From the NCBI RefSeq assembly GCF_014207935.1, contig NZ_JACHLL010000002.1, forward strand, positions 739,865 to 803,864: a stretch of 64,000 nucleotides of DNA, in the 5' to 3' direction. The translations under genes and the position numbers were made by a program. Under the pieces are notes generated by a model. It worked only from the letters and a program-made list of their open reading frames with translations. It had not been told where the DNA came from and searched no databases. Positions 18,948-29,607 of the stretch are shown piece by piece (the first letter of the stretch is position 1; every line of letters begins with the position of its first letter). This DNA is from Pseudomonas fluvialis. GTDB taxonomy: Bacteria > Pseudomonadota > Gammaproteobacteria > Pseudomonadales > Pseudomonadaceae.

Positions 18948-20810
18948 TTAGATCCACAGCTTCTTGAAGTCCCGACCACCGAAGATCAGGTTGACCATGC
19001 CCCGGGTTACCACTACCGCCGTGAACATCGACGTGATGATGCCCAGCGACATGGTCACGGCGAAGCCCTTGATCGGGCCGGTGCCCATGGCAAAGAGAAT
19101 GCCGCCGACCAGCAGCGTGGTCAGGTTGCCGTCGATGATGGCCGTAAAGGCACGATCGAAACCCTCATGGATGGCGCGCTGGATCGACATGCCATTGGCA
19201 ATTTCCTCGCGAATACGCGAGAAGATCAGCACGTTGGCGTCCACCGCCATACCCATGGTCAGCACAATACCGGCGATACCCGGCAGGGTCAGGGTTGCGC
19301 CGAGCGCCGACATCAACGCCAGCAGCACGACCATGTTGAAGCCCAGCGCCACAGTTGCCAGCACACCGAAGAAGCGGTAGATAGCGATGATGAACAGCGA
19401 AACGAAGAGGAAACCCCACAGGGATGCCTCGATGCCCAGGTCGATGTTCTCGGCGCCGAGGCTCGGACCGATGGTGCGCTCCTCGGCGAAGTGCATCGGC
19501 GCCGCCAGACCGCCGGCACGCAGCAGCAGCGCCAGCTCGGACGACTCACCCGGACCATCCAGACCGGTGATACGGAACTGATTACCCAGCGCCGACTGAA
19601 TCGTGGCCAGGCTGATGATCTTCTTCTCTTCCTTGAAGGTCTGTACTTCGACTTCCTTCTCGACCCCATCGACCAGCTGACGCACCAGTTTGCTCTGCGG
19701 CTTCTGCTCGATGAAGATCACCGCCATGCTGCGCCCGACGTTGGTGCGGGTGGCGCGAGTCATCAATTCACCGCCGTGACCATCCAAACGAATGTTCACC
19801 TGCGGCCGACCGTTCTCGTCAAAGCTGGCCTGGGCGTCAGTTACCTGATCACCGGTGATGATCACCCCACGCTCCAGCGGCACAGCCGGACGTCCAGCCT
19901 CGCGGAACTCGAACGCCTCGGTAGCGGCACGCGCGGTGTCCGCATCCGCCGCCAGACGGAATTCCAGGTTGGCGGTCTTGCCAAGAATGCGCTTGGCCTC
20001 GGCCGTGTCCTGCACGCCCGGCAGCTCGACCACGATACGGTTGGCCCCCTGACGCTGTACCAGTGGCTCGGCCACACCCAGTTCGTTGACCCGATTACGC
20101 ACGGTGGTCAGGTTTTGCTTGATCGAGTATTCGCGAATCTCGGCCAGCTTGGCCTGGCTCAGCGCTAGACGCAGCACCTGCTGACCAGCACGCTCGCTAC
20201 GGGTCATCTCGAACTCGGTAAAGCTCTTGCGCACCAGCGCCTCGGCCTTCTCCAGGGTTGCCTCATCACTGAAGCCCAGAGCGATGGCACCATCCTGCGG
20301 CGGCAGGCTGCGGTAGCGCACACGCTCCTTGCGCAGCAGGCTCTTCACCTCCCCTTCATAGACCTTCACGCGCGAGGTGACGGCCTTATCCATGTCGACT
20401 TCCAGCAGGAAGTGCACGCCACCGGAGAGGTCCAGACCCAGCTTCATCGGGCTGGCAGCCAGATTGCGCAGCCACTGCGGTGTAGTCGGCGCCAGGTTCA
20501 GAGCGACCACATAGCCATCGCCGAAGGCATGTTTGAGCACGTCCTTGGCCGGCAATTGATCGGCCATCTTGGTCAGGCGCAGCAAGGCGTTCTTCTCGCC
20601 CAGACTGCCGGCCTTGACTGCAATGCCAGCGGCCTTGAGCGCATCTTCAGCCTTCTTGACGTCGGCTTCGGTGATTTTCAGCGCCGTGCTCTCGCCACTG
20701 ATCTGGATGGCCGGATCGTTGGGGTAGAGGTTGGGCGCGGAATAGATAAAGCCGATCGCCAGCACAGCCAGGATCAGCAGGTATTTCCACAGTGGGTATT
20801 TATTGAGCAT
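18948..20810 (-). CDS. secD: Protein translocase subunit SecD
   Basis: Larger SecDF subunit. Membrane segment 1 covers about residues 9-25. A large periplasmic region with P1 head and base follows, including LGLDLSGGVHFLLEVD near 113-128, then five membrane segments in the last 170 residues with GMAVDANVLIFSRIREE. Length 620 residues, usual for Pseudomonas. It lies 66 bases after yajC, with a hairpin between the two genes. Confidence 0.98.
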   Translation of the reverse strand: MLNKYPLWKYLLILAVLAIGFIYSAPNLYPNDPAIQISGESTALKITEADVKKAEDALKAAGIAVKAGSLGEKNALLRLTKMADQLPAKDVLKHAFGDGYVVALNLAPTTPQWLRNLAASPMKLGLDLSGGVHFLLEVDMDKAVTSRVKVYEGEVKSLLRKERVRYRSLPPQDGAIALGFSDEATLEKAEALVRKSFTEFEMTRSERAGQQVLRLALSQAKLAEIREYSIKQNLTTVRNRVNELGVAEPLVQRQGANRIVVELPGVQDTAEAKRILGKTANLEFRLAADADTARAATEAFEFREAGRPAVPLERGVIITGDQVTDAQASFDENGRPQVNIRLDGHGGELMTRATRTNVGRSMAVIFIEQKPQSKLVRQLVDGVEKEVEVQTFKEEKKIISLATIQSALGNQFRITGLDGPGESSELALLLRAGGLAAPMHFAEERTIGPSLGAENIDLGIEASLWGFLFVSLFIIAIYRFFGVLATVALGFNMVVLLALMSALGATLTLPGIAGIVLTMGMAVDANVLIFSRIREEIANGMSIQRAIHEGFDRAFTAIIDGNLTTLLVGGILFAMGTGPIKGFAVTMSLGIITSMFTAVVVTRGMVNLIFGGRDFKKLWI

Positions 20811-20833
20811 GACACCGCCCGTTTATTATGAAG

Positions 20834-20854
20834 CGGGGCGCCATAAGCGCCCCG
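20834..20854 (-). other. Intercistronic hairpin between yajC and secD
   Basis: A perfect 8-bp GC-rich stem (20834-20841 with 20847-20854) has a 5-base loop cataa and no T-run on either strand, so it is not a canonical terminator. It may act in mRNA processing or set the relative amounts of YajC and SecD. Confidence 0.55.
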
Positions 20855-20876
20855 TTGTTGGAAACCAGCCTGAAAG

Positions 20877-21218
20877 TCAGATGGCTTTCAGCGTGCCTTT
20901 CGGCAGGGCTGCGGCAATCGCACCCTTCTGCATCTTCAGCTCGACGGTATCGGAAACCTCGATCACCACGAACTCATCGGAAACCTTGACCACCTTGCCG
21001 GCGATACCACCGGAGGTCACCACTTCGTCGCCCTTCTGCAGGCCGCCGATCAGGTTCTTGTGCTCTTTGGCACGTTTGGCCTGCGGACGCCAGATCATGA
21101 GATAGAAGATGACCACGAAACCGATCAGGAATACCCACTCGAAACCACTACCGGCAGGACCAGCAGCGGCAGCCGGAGCAGCTGCATCGGCGTAGGCAGC
21201 GGGAATCAGAAAGCTCAT
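20877..21218 (-). CDS. yajC: Preprotein translocase subunit YajC
   Basis: Small accessory subunit of the SecDF-YajC complex. It has a short Ala/Pro-rich N-terminus and one membrane segment at about residues 27-46 (FEWVFLIGFVVIFYLMIW), followed by the family signature RPQAKRAKEHKNLIGGLQKG and a cytoplasmic domain with GGIAGKVVKV. Length 113. It is the first gene of yajC-secD-secF; tgt ends 128 bases upstream, a gap large enough for a separate promoter. Confidence 0.97.
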   Translation of the reverse strand: MSFLIPAAYADAAAPAAAAGPAGSGFEWVFLIGFVVIFYLMIWRPQAKRAKEHKNLIGGLQKGDEVVTSGGIAGKVVKVSDEFVVIEVSDTVELKMQKGAIAAALPKGTLKAI

Positions 21219-21346
21219 GTAAAACTCCTAGTCAAAGGTCTTGTATTGGGTGAGCGACCGGCCAACCGGACCGATATCGCACGAACTCTGCAAACTGACA
21301 GCGATTCTCATTAATTGGGGTGCGCACAAGTCGATTTCAAGCCTAC

Positions 21347-23526
<2,180 letters not shown>

Positions 23527-23603
23527 AGCGGGTAATTCTCGTTAGGGGCGCAAATCTTACCGGAAACCCCTATCGGCAGCCACGCACGAGCCCGTCAGCC
23601 CGA

Positions 23604-24350
23604 CTAACGCACCCCGGTATAACGCTCAACGATGCCGGCCAGCGTGCCATCCTGCCGGACCTTGGCAATGGCCGCGTTCAGCGGCACAAGCAGATCGGCC
23701 CGAGTACGATGCACCCGAATCCGCAGCGCAGAACGGTTGATCACAGGCCCCAGTTCGATCTGCTCTGTCAAACCAGTTAGATCCGGATGTTCCCGCAATA
23801 GATAGGCAACCTCCAGCCGGTCGATAATTGCGGCCTCGACACGCCTCTGGGCTACCCTGCGCAACTGCGACTTACTGTCGGGACTGTCACTCCGGGTAAA
23901 GTACTCACTGCCGATGTATCCATAGCCCCGCACGGTTGCGATGGTATGACCCTGCAAGTCCTGCAACTGGCCGAAGGGGAATGCCCGGCCGGCGGGAAAC
24001 ACCAGCACTTCTTCGGCGTCCAGTACCGTATCGCTCCACAGCGACACCTCTGCCTGCTCAGGCGACGCTCGCCAGGCCTTGCTAACGCAGCATTCCAGCT
24101 GCACCCGGCCCTCACGGAACTGTTTCTGCGCCCGCAGGGGTGGCAGCGGTCGATCCGCCAGCAAGGGCTCGTCCAGACTCACCTGCAGCGCCTGCATGAC
24201 ATCACTCAGGATCCCGCTGACGGCGGTATCGCGCACTATCCAATAGGGCTCCCAGCTCTCGCTGGTCACGGCATAACGAACCGACTCCGCCTGGGCACAA
24301 AGCGAGAGACTAAGGGACACCCACAACGTCAACCGGACAAGACCGTTCAC
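23604..24350 (-). CDS. Periplasmic solute-binding protein, amino-acid-type (SBP_bac_3-like)
   Basis: Exported two-lobed binding protein of the family used by amino-acid ABC transporters and by some sensors; the ligand is unknown. The GTG at 24350 has GGAG 6 bases upstream and yields a signal peptide (about 1-21, cleavage near LCAQAES). The mature part begins VRYAVTSESWEPYWI and includes VRGYGYIGSEYF and RRVEAAIIDRLEVAYLL, usual lobe-2 elements. Mature length is about 227 residues. No permease or ATPase lies beside it, so it may be an orphan or serve a distant system. Upstream in-frame sequence lacks a signal and is rejected as N-terminus. Confidence 0.82.
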   Translation of the reverse strand: MNGLVRLTLWVSLSLSLCAQAESVRYAVTSESWEPYWIVRDTAVSGILSDVMQALQVSLDEPLLADRPLPPLRAQKQFREGRVQLECCVSKAWRASPEQAEVSLWSDTVLDAEEVLVFPAGRAFPFGQLQDLQGHTIATVRGYGYIGSEYFTRSDSPDSKSQLRRVAQRRVEAAIIDRLEVAYLLREHPDLTGLTEQIELGPVINRSALRIRVHRTRADLLVPLNAAIAKVRQDGTLAGIVERYTGVR

Positions 24351-24482
24351 ATCAAGCTCCGAGCACTCTTTCCCCGAGCATAGTCCGCCCCCACCACAGA
24401 AGGACAGTCCACCCAAAGTCACCGACAAAGACCGCCTGTCGATTGACCGCCCCAAGACGCATCCCTATACTTCGCGCCCTGT

Positions 24483-24568
24483 GCCTCGGTGGCGGAATGG
24501 TAGACGCAGCGGATTCAAAATCCGCCGTTGGTAACAACGTGAGAGTTCGAGTCTCTCCCGGGGCACCA
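24483..24568 (+). tRNA. tRNA-Leu (anticodon CAA)
   Basis: The 86-base gene folds as a class II tRNA. The acceptor stem is GCCTCGG with CCGGGGC, the D arm is present, and the anticodon stem GCGGA/TCCGC encloses TTCAAAA with anticodon CAA. A long variable arm (CGTTGGTAACAACG region) and a T arm with TTCGAGT follow, and the CCA end is encoded at 24566-24568. It decodes UUG. tRNA genes of this class are common integration points, and gene content changes on the downstream side relative to P. aeruginosa. Confidence 0.97.
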
Positions 24569-24816
24569 CTCCTTCGATTTACCCCTCGTTTTACCCCCGC
24601 ATTTCCCTCCTGTTTTTCCTGTTGGCAATCACAACACATTTGGCGTAGAGTGCTTTTCACTGTGTGTTTGCATGGGTCACGAGAAACATGACCTGATGCA
24701 GTAGATCGTTAGATCCGCTTCATCTTTGCTTGATTTTCCTTAAATCCTTGCAAAACTCAGTACCGGCCCTCGGCCATGAGGACGAGGCGTTTTATTAAGT
24801 TTCAAGGATTTTAGGC
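24569..24816 (+). other. Long intergenic region / probable cold-shock leader
   Basis: This is 248 bases between the tRNA and the cold-shock gene, AT-richer than its surroundings. An AAGGA site is placed 8 bases before the start codon. Cold-shock genes usually carry long structured leaders, and part of this stretch is likely one, but I could not fix a promoter or a cold box. No repeat of the tRNA 3' end was found here by eye. Confidence 0.4.
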
Positions 24817-25029
24817 ATGTCCCAGCGTCAAAACGGCACCGTGAAGTGGTTCAACGATGAGAAAGGCTACGGCTTCATCACCCCGGAAAGCGGCCCAGAT
24901 CTGTTCGTTCACTTCCGCGCTATTCAGGCTGACGGCTTCAAGAGCCTGAAAGAAGGCCAGAAAGTGACTTTCGTGGCCGTTCAAGGCCAGAAAGGCATGC
25001 AAGCAGACCAGGTACAACTGGTAGGCTAA
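24817..25029 (+). CDS. Cold-shock domain protein (CspA family)
   Basis: A 70-residue single OB-fold RNA chaperone. Both RNA-binding motifs are intact: [12 protein letters not shown] (residues 10-21, RNP1) and LFVHFRA (29-35, RNP2). The usual FVHFSAI has FVHFRAI here, which is common in Pseudomonas paralogues such as CapB. It is a monocistronic unit, with a strong terminator 15 bases after the stop codon. Confidence 0.96.
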   Translation: MSQRQNGTVKWFNDEKGYGFITPESGPDLFVHFRAIQADGFKSLKEGQKVTFVAVQGQKGMQADQVQLVG

Positions 25030-25043
25030 GGCCAAATGAGAAA

Positions 25044-25074
25044 AGCCCCCACGGGAAACCCTGGGGGCTTTTTT
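25044..25074 (+). terminator. Terminator of the cold-shock gene
   Basis: An 8-bp stem (25044-25051 with 25062-25069) has an inner ggg/ccc pairing and is followed by six T residues. Confidence 0.93.
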
Positions 25075-25138
25075 CTGCCTGCCATTTATTGCTGCTCCCG
25101 CCTTACAATGACGGCCGAATGCACTTCGTGAGCCCGTC

Positions 25139-25633
25139 ATGCCGAAACATCAGCTGCGCCCTCAGGGCGACTTCCCCACAGCCGGACTGATCCGCCGTCT
25201 GGCCGCCCTGTTCTACGACTTTCTGCTCAGTGTGGCCCTGCTGATGGTAGTGACCCTGATCTACAAGGGCATCCAGATGAGCATCATCGGCGAAGAGCGC
25301 CTGCGCCAGCTCAGCGACGCCGGCGCGTTGGACGGAGACCCGCTGCTCTCGACCATCCTGGTCATGGTGCTGTTCGGCTTCTTCGCCAAGTTCTGGACGC
25401 ACAATGGTCAGACCCTTGGCATGCAGGTGTGGGGATTGCGCATCCAGAATGCCGACGGCAGCGCCATCAGCCTGTGGCAGGCACTGCTGCGTTTTGTCGT
25501 GTCCGTGGGCTCCTGGCTCTGTGGCGGTCTGGGTTACCTGTGGCTGCTGTGGGACAAGGAAAAACGCACCTGGCACGACATCTACTCGGAAAGCCAGGTA
25601 GTGCAACTACCGAAGAACGTGCACAAGAAATGA
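25139..25633 (+). CDS. RDD family membrane protein
   Basis: Small integral membrane protein of 164 residues with the RDD fold. The first segment contains the conserved Arg and Asp (LIRRLAALFYDFLL, 17-30), and further membrane segments lie at about 70-87 and 112-135. The conserved TLGMQVWGLRI loop comes before the third. Molecular function is not settled; some RDD proteins act as Na+/H+ antiporters. It stands alone between two terminators. The TGA stop codon forms part of the left arm of its own terminator. Confidence 0.88.
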   Translation: MPKHQLRPQGDFPTAGLIRRLAALFYDFLLSVALLMVVTLIYKGIQMSIIGEERLRQLSDAGALDGDPLLSTILVMVLFGFFAKFWTHNGQTLGMQVWGLRIQNADGSAISLWQALLRFVVSVGSWLCGGLGYLWLLWDKEKRTWHDIYSESQVVQLPKNVHKK

Positions 25634-25662
25634 AAGAAGCCGGCAGTTGCCGGCTTCTTTCA
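25631..25662. terminator. Bidirectional terminator between the RDD gene and chaN
   Basis: A perfect 15-bp inverted repeat (25631-25645 with 25648-25662) has a GC core and A/T-rich outer arms. The left arm includes the TGA stop of the RDD gene, and the structure sits 13 bases from the end of the convergent chaN-type gene. Confidence 0.9.
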
Positions 25663-25675
25663 TTTAGCCCCACGC

Positions 25676-26560
25676 CTAACGGCGCAACTGGGCGCAATAG
25701 TCCTGCTCAGGCAAGGCCGCCGTGTACCAGACATAGTCGGCCTGCTCAACACCGACCGTTTGCCCCGCCTCCGCCAGCATCAGCACGACCGGCTCAATGC
25801 CAGCCAGATCCTTCATGTGCAGCGGAACGCCCAGATCCTTGCGCACATGGAAACCTCCGGCGAACAGCAGGCCTGGCGCCGGCGCCGCCAGCAGACGCTC
25901 AGCCATGCGCCGGTCACGTTGCTGCTGGACGGCCAGCATGGCCGGCAGTTGCGCCTCCGGCAGCAGCCCACAATGTGACGCACTGATATCATCGAGCAGC
26001 GCTTTCTGCACCGTTTCAGCTGTCGACGCCTTGCCACTCAGCGCGGGTTTGCTGCGATAGATCGCCATGATTTCGTCACGATCAAGGTTGGCCGCCAGCA
26101 GCGGAAACGGTTGCTGCAGGGCATAGTCGACCAGCGGGCCGTACAGCGACCACGACCAGTTCTTCTGCCATCCCAGCTGCCGCGGCAGGTTCTCAAGCCT
26201 CTCCCCCTGACGAAGACGCTGCTGAACCGCCTCGACCTTGCCCTGCTGATCCGGGTTGAGCATCTCCAGCAGCAGACTGCCCTGAGCCCTCTCGCGCGCC
26301 AGCCCGCGTAGCAGCCACAACTGCAGCGCATGGTGATCGGGATTGTCGTGCTTTTCCCCCACCAACACCTGCGGCGCGCTCACCAGGCGAGCCAGCAGCA
26401 TTTCCGGCGTCAAACGCTGCCCTGTGCGAAGTTCCTCAATCACTCCCAACTGCGGGTGATCCCGCTGAGCAGGTGCCTGCCAGGCCGGCACCTCGGACAC
26501 TGAAGATTGGCAGGCACTGAGCAGCCCCAGCACCGTCACCAGCACAACACGTAAATTCAT
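25676..26560 (-). CDS. ChaN-family lipoprotein (haem-binding, haem-uptake type)
   Basis: ChaN-domain lipoproteins bind haem, and one (PhuW) is encoded at the end of the P. aeruginosa haem operon. The ATG at 26560 gives a signal peptide with lipobox LSAC, so Cys17 would be lipidated. The core shows VLVGEKHDNPDHHALQLWLL near residues 67-86, with the conserved Glu/His cluster, and LFAGGFHVRKDLGVP near 232-246. Length 294. It begins 7 bases after hmuV, making it the third gene of hmuUV-chaN. The function is inferred from family and context. Confidence 0.88.
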   Translation of the reverse strand: MNLRVVLVTVLGLLSACQSSVSEVPAWQAPAQRDHPQLGVIEELRTGQRLTPEMLLARLVSAPQVLVGEKHDNPDHHALQLWLLRGLARERAQGSLLLEMLNPDQQGKVEAVQQRLRQGERLENLPRQLGWQKNWSWSLYGPLVDYALQQPFPLLAANLDRDEIMAIYRSKPALSGKASTAETVQKALLDDISASHCGLLPEAQLPAMLAVQQQRDRRMAERLLAAPAPGLLFAGGFHVRKDLGVPLHMKDLAGIEPVVLMLAEAGQTVGVEQADYVWYTAALPEQDYCAQLRR

Positions 26561-26567
26561 GATTACC

Positions 26568-27335
26568 TCAACGCGCCACAATCAACGGATGACCCCGTTC
26601 GGGGTGCGCCTGTACCAGCACTTCCAGCCCAAACACCCGACTAACCGTCTCAGCCTGCAGCACCTCGACCACAGGACCATAGGCACAGGACTCGCCACGA
26701 TCGAGCAAGAGCAATGTGTCGCAATAGCGCGCCGCCAGATTCAGATCATGCAGAATCACCAGCACCGCCACGCCGCGCTCGGCAAACTGACGCGCTGCCT
26801 GCAGGATGGTGTGCTGATGCAGCGGATCAAGCATGGAGGTCGGCTCATCGAGCAACAGCACCTGCCCGGCCTGCCCCGGCCACAGCTGAGCCATAACCCG
26901 CGCCAGATGCACGCGCTGGCGCTCCCCCCCGGACAGGGTCAGGTAACTGCGCCCCGCCAGATGCCCGACATCCGCCGCAGCCAGTGCGGCCTCGATGACC
27001 TGCGCATCGACAACCCGGCCACTGGCGTGCGGCAGGCGCCCCATGCCCACCACCTCATCCACGCGGAAGGCAAACCCCAGCGTGGAGCTCTGCGGCAACA
27101 CCGCCAGTTGTCGGGCCCGGGGCAACGCCTCCCAGCCCTGCAACGGCGTGCCGTTCAACAGTATCTGCCCGCCACTGGCCGGCAGCTCGCCACTGAGAGC
27201 AGCCAGCAAGGTGCTTTTGCCCGCGCCATTGGGCCCCAGCACCCCCAGCACTTCCCCCGGCCGCACAGTCAGGGCAATGTCGCGCAATACCGGGCATTCG
27301 CCACGGTTCACGCCCAGATCGATTACCTGCAGCAT
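26568..27335 (-). CDS. hmuV: Haemin ABC transporter ATP-binding protein HmuV/PhuV
   Basis: Cytoplasmic ATPase energising haem import. Walker [10 protein letters not shown] (about 36-44), signature [13 protein letters not shown] (about 139-151), Walker [13 protein letters not shown] and the H-loop are all present. The haem-type markers [18 protein letters not shown] and a C-terminal [12 protein letters not shown] make the haem assignment better than vitamin B12 or siderophore. The ATG at 27335 overlaps the permease stop by one base. Length 255. Confidence 0.93.
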   Translation of the reverse strand: MLQVIDLGVNRGECPVLRDIALTVRPGEVLGVLGPNGAGKSTLLAALSGELPASGGQILLNGTPLQGWEALPRARQLAVLPQSSTLGFAFRVDEVVGMGRLPHASGRVVDAQVIEAALAAADVGHLAGRSYLTLSGGERQRVHLARVMAQLWPGQAGQVLLLDEPTSMLDPLHQHTILQAARQFAERGVAVLVILHDLNLAARYCDTLLLLDRGESCAYGPVVEVLQAETVSRVFGLEVLVQAHPERGHPLIVAR

Positions 27336-28375
27336 CAGTGACGCCCCTTGACCAGCAAATAGAGGAAGAACGGCGCACCGAGCAATGCGGTAATGATGCC
27401 AATCGGCAATTCCGCCGGAGCCAGCAGCAAGCGCGCCAGCAGATCCGCCAGCAGCAACAGCGCCGCACCGGCCATCGCCGATGCCGGCAGGAGAATGCGG
27501 TGATCCGGACCGACCAGCAGGCGCAGCAGATGAGGCACCACCAGCCCGATAAAACCGATCAGCCCGGCCGCTGCCACCGCCGCGCCTACCCCCAGGGCGG
27601 TGCACAGCACCAGTTCCCGCTTCAGCCGCTCGACCTCGAATCCCAGATGACGGGCTTCCGACTCACCCAGCAGCAGCGCGTTCAGCGCCGTCGCCCGGCG
27701 TGGCAACCAGATGGCCACCCCCACACCCACCAACAGCAACGGCCACAACCGTGCATAGCTGGCACCATTGAGGCTGCCCATGTTCCAGAACGTCAGACTG
27801 CGCAGCGTCGCATCGTCGGCGAGGTAGGTGAACAGTCCAATCAGTGCACCAGCCAGAGCACTCAGCGCCACCCCGGCCAGGAGCATGGCGGCCACACTGG
27901 TCTGGCCGTCACGCCGCCCGAGGCGATACACCACGGCCGTCACCCCCAGACCACCGGCGAAGGCGGCCAGTGACAGCAGGTAGGGCTGCAGCCATAAGGG
28001 GCCAAGCCCCCAACCCAGACTGGTGCTGCCGACAATCACCAGCGCCGCCCCCAGGGCGGCACCACTGGAGACTCCGACCAGACCGGGATCGGCCAGCGGA
28101 TTGCGAAACAGCCCCTGCATGGCGACACCACACAGCGCCAGCACCGCACCCACCGACAGCCCCAGCAGGGTTCGCGGCAGACGAATCTGGCCGATGATCA
28201 GCTCGGCCTGCCCCGGCACCTGTTCACCAGACAAGCCGCTCAGGCGCAGCAACGCCTCAAGGGTATCCAGCAAAGGCAGGCTGACCGGCCCCAAGGCCAG
28301 CGACAGCCAAAGCGCCAGCAACAGCAAGGCCGTCAACGCGACAAACAGGGAACGAGAAGAGATGACGGCAATCAT
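27335..28375 (-). CDS. hmuU: Haemin ABC transporter permease HmuU/PhuU (FecCD family)
   Basis: Inner-membrane permease with about ten hydrophobic segments. The N-terminus reads [11 protein letters not shown] and [20 protein letters not shown], typical of FecCD/BtuC permeases, and [17 protein letters not shown] is the loop that contacts the ATPase. The chosen ATG at 28375 gives 346 residues; upstream in-frame residues are polar and Cys-rich and unlikely to be translated. It is the first gene of the operon here. A periplasmic haem-binding gene (hmuT) and a TonB receptor, which normally precede it, are absent from this window. Confidence 0.92.
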   Translation of the reverse strand: MIAVISSRSLFVALTALLLLALWLSLALGPVSLPLLDTLEALLRLSGLSGEQVPGQAELIIGQIRLPRTLLGLSVGAVLALCGVAMQGLFRNPLADPGLVGVSSGAALGAALVIVGSTSLGWGLGPLWLQPYLLSLAAFAGGLGVTAVVYRLGRRDGQTSVAAMLLAGVALSALAGALIGLFTYLADDATLRSLTFWNMGSLNGASYARLWPLLLVGVGVAIWLPRRATALNALLLGESEARHLGFEVERLKRELVLCTALGVGAAVAAAGLIGFIGLVVPHLLRLLVGPDHRILLPASAMAGAALLLLADLLARLLLAPAELPIGIITALLGAPFFLYLLVKGRH

Positions 28376-28572
28376 GACTGAGCGTGCGCCAGACGAAGAC
28401 TTGGAGCGGCAGGATAAAAGCCTGCTGCCATGCTGGCCAGCACTTGCGCCCCCTGGCAAGCAATAGCGACTCGTTAGTCTCAACCGCCACGGCCCAGCGG
28501 ACAGGAAAATCTGCGTGGACACTACCGACAGCGGTGACGGGCAGGGATAATGCACACCCTTCGGAGGCTGCC
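28376..28572. promoter_or_regulatory. Divergent intergenic region between hmuU and the Rieske gene
   Basis: These 197 bases must contain the promoters for both genes. I found only weak resemblance to a Fur box on the minus strand (around 28462-28485, TTGAGACTAACGAG onward) and a 12-bp palindrome tgctggccagca at 28431-28442. No cobalamin riboswitch signature was recognised. No coding remnant of hmuT was recognised either. Confidence 0.35.
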
Positions 28573-28890
28573 ATGCATTTGCTCTGTTTCAGCCGCGAAC
28601 TGGCCGAGGGCCAGAGCCGCGGTTTTATCGTTGAAGACCGCAACCTGCTGCTGGTACGCCGACATGGGCAGGTGTACGCCTACCGCAATCGCTGCCCTCA
28701 TCGCGGCATTGCCCTGGAGTGGCTGCCCAACCAGTTTCTCGATCACAGCGGCAGCCTGATCCAGTGCGCGACCCACGGAGCGCTGTTTCTCATCGAATCC
28801 GGCGAGTGCGTGGCCGGCCCCTGTGCCGGACAGATGCTCCAGGCGATTGGGTGTCAGGAGCAGGACGGCAGCATCTGGGTTTCGGCTTGA
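28573..28890 (+). CDS. Small Rieske 2Fe-2S protein
   Basis: A 105-residue single-domain Rieske ferredoxin-like protein. Cluster ligands follow the C-x-H...C-x2-H pattern: CPH (residues 41-43) and CATH (64-67), separated by about 20 residues. The ATG at 28573 is preceded by GGAGG at a good distance; the open frame upstream is not needed. It has no membrane anchor or oxygenase partner nearby. Such proteins may be electron carriers or regulators; the partner is unknown. Confidence 0.9.
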   Translation: MHLLCFSRELAEGQSRGFIVEDRNLLLVRRHGQVYAYRNRCPHRGIALEWLPNQFLDHSGSLIQCATHGALFLIESGECVAGPCAGQMLQAIGCQEQDGSIWVSA

Positions 28891-28899
28891 AAAGCCTGG

Positions 28900-29607
28900 C
28901 TAGAGCACTACGTCCAGGCGTCGCACCAGGCGAATCGCCTCGGGGGTGATCTCGGCGCCATAGGCCAGCACCTCGACACCCGCCTCCCAGGCTTCACGGA
29001 GCCCGGCGGCATAGGCCGGATCGATCTCCTGTGCCGCGCGTACTGCTTCGATGCCACTGAGGTTCACGCAATACAGCTGCACGGCCCGCACACCGGCGCG
29101 GGTCTGTGCCGCCAGCTCGCGCAGGTGCCTGGTGCCTCGTTCGGTGCGGGCATCGGGGAAGGCGGCCACGGCCGAATCCGCAAAACCCAGGGTCACGCTC
29201 TTCACTTCGATCCAAACCGGCCCTGTCGAGAATTCCAGACGAAAATCCGCCCGGCTGTTTTCCTCGCCAAAGCGCACCTCACGCCGGAGCCCGGTAAAAC
29301 CGGCGAGTTCAGTGATCACCCCGTCACACAGAGCCTCCTCTACCAGCGCATTGGCCCGCGCGGTATTGATGCAGGCCAGGCGCCCGTGCGGGGTTTCGCC
29401 CAGTTCCCAGGTGCCCGGCAATTTGCGCTTAGGGTCCTGGCTGCGGCTGAACCAGACGCGGCAACCTTCGCTCATGCAGTTGAGCATCGAGCCGGTGTTC
29501 GGGCAGTGGATGGTCAGCTGCTCGCCGCCGGCGGTCTCGATATCGGCGAGAAAGCGCTTGTAGCGGCGCAGCAGGCAGCCCTCCTCCAGGGGCGGATCAA
29601 AGCGCAT
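28900..29607 (-). CDS. sfsA: SfsA family protein (sugar fermentation stimulation homologue)
   Basis: SfsA proteins have an OB-fold N-terminal part and a nuclease-like C-terminal domain; the physiological role is uncertain. Family motifs include [20 protein letters not shown] at the start, [20 protein letters not shown] (about 34-53), and RADFRLEF...[10 protein letters not shown] with the PD-(D/E)xK-like core. Length 235 residues. It overlaps the end of the upstream aminotransferase gene by 11 bases, so the two are cotranscribed. Confidence 0.92.
   Translation of the reverse strand: MRFDPPLEEGCLLRRYKRFLADIETAGGEQLTIHCPNTGSMLNCMSEGCRVWFSRSQDPKRKLPGTWELGETPHGRLACINTARANALVEEALCDGVITELAGFTGLRREVRFGEENSRADFRLEFSTGPVWIEVKSVTLGFADSAVAAFPDARTERGTRHLRELAAQTRAGVRAVQLYCVNLSGIEAVRAAQEIDPAYAAGLREAWEAGVEVLAYGAEITPEAIRLVRRLDVVL

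Noticed and set aside
17931..20168. Open frame of 745 codons antisense to secF-secD
   Set aside because: Low-complexity Gln/His/Arg composition and overlap with two sec genes mark it as a shadow.
24569..24816. Attachment-site duplication of the tRNA-Leu 3' end
   Set aside because: No second copy of the terminal tRNA sequence was found in the window, and no integrase gene is nearby.
28376..28572. Cobalamin riboswitch or remnant of a haem-binding protein gene before hmuU
   Set aside because: No B12-box-type conserved core and no peptide similarity in the three frames could be recognised by eye.
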